Assembly (NCBI GenBank): GCA_026193555.1
Contig: JAPHUU010000267.1
Location: 1 to 7,777 of the forward strand
Length of the DNA: 7,777 bases
Direction of reading: 5' to 3'
Source: Rhodanobacter sp.
Lineage (GTDB): Bacteria; Pseudomonadota; Gammaproteobacteria; Xanthomonadales; Rhodanobacteraceae
Shown: in pieces, positions 6,635 through 7,777 of the stretch
Numbering within the stretch: position 1 is the first letter of the stretch
How the letters are laid out: each line of letters opens with the position of its first letter
The notes under the pieces: model-generated
Told to the model about the DNA's origin: nothing
Database searches by the model: none
What the model saw: only the letters and a program-made list of their open reading frames with translations
Program-made: the position numbers and the translations under genes

Positions 6635-7650
<1,016 letters not shown>

Positions 7651-7654
<4 letters not shown>

Positions 7655-7777
7655 GCGGTAACTCCTTGCTCGATGGGGGTAGGTAGGTGTGCAACTGTCT
7701 GGACAGCGGTATCGGGATGGGTGGTGGCGCCGTCGGAGGCGGAGCCGACCAGGCGCGCGTACTTGGCCAGTGCGCCG
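7651..7777 (-). CDS. ilvD: Dihydroxy-acid dehydratase, C-terminal end only
   Basis: Reading in from the right edge, 41 residues precede a TGA that overlaps the ilvC ATG. They begin [20 protein letters not shown], which matches the conserved C-terminal end of IlvD proteins (pattern KYAxLVxSASxGAxT). IlvD is the Fe-S enzyme that dehydrates the IlvC products to 2-keto acids, so the position in front of ilvC makes pathway sense. About 20 further residues (PDTAVQ to GVTA) extend past the conserved end and encode the ilvC Shine-Dalgarno sequence within Gln-Gly-Val codons. Nearly the whole gene is outside the window, so intactness cannot be judged. The call rests on a short match plus context. Confidence 0.85.
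7662..7667 (-). promoter_or_regulatory. Ribosome-binding site of ilvC
   Basis: AAGGAG on the minus strand, 7 nt before ATG 7654, is the strongest Shine-Dalgarno in the window. It lies within the last codons of ilvD, so ilvC can be both coupled to ilvD translation and initiated on its own. Confidence 0.8.

Overview
The window is GC-rich bacterial chromosome. The best fit is a gammaproteobacterium of the xanthomonad group (Xanthomonadaceae or Rhodanobacteraceae, such as Rhodanobacter or Dyella relatives). This rests on protein style and gene order: a short class I IlvC, a YSGG-type acetolactate synthase, a one-domain ACT small subunit and a two-ACT IlvA in one operon, plus a GAF-GGDEF protein and UbiA. 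I could not run a database search, so the taxonomy is an inference. No rRNA, tRNA, CRISPR array, insertion sequence or phage gene is visible. Almost every base is coding.

Layout from left to right. The 3' part of a comF-family gene (+) runs in from the left edge and ends at 497. It converges with ubiA (-, 505-1530; ubiquinone biosynthesis). A 118-bp divergent gap separates ubiA from a predicted diguanylate cyclase (+, 1649-2797); this gap holds a perfect 16-bp palindrome and overlapping alternative hairpins just before the cyclase start. The cyclase converges with the end of the ilv operon, leaving only 4 bp between the stop codons.

The rest of the window (2802 to the right edge) is a branched-chain amino-acid operon on the minus strand, transcribed right to left: the 3' end of ilvD, then ilvC, ilvG, an ilvM-like ACT gene and ilvA. 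IlvA makes 2-ketobutyrate from threonine. IlvG with its ACT subunit condenses pyruvate with pyruvate or 2-ketobutyrate. IlvC reduces and isomerises the acetohydroxy acids, and IlvD dehydrates the products. Only the final transaminase (IlvE) is missing for isoleucine and valine synthesis. Coupling is tight: ATGA overlaps at ilvD/ilvC and ilvM/ilvA. The exception is the ilvC-ilvG junction, which carries a perfect 30-nt palindrome and several in-frame candidate starts for ilvG.

Nothing here is clearly a new biological system. The points most worth checking are the ilvC-ilvG palindrome, the leader of the cyclase gene, and family-specific changes in IlvG and in the IlvC cofactor loop. A very long open frame on the plus strand across ilvA-ilvG is a codon-usage artefact.
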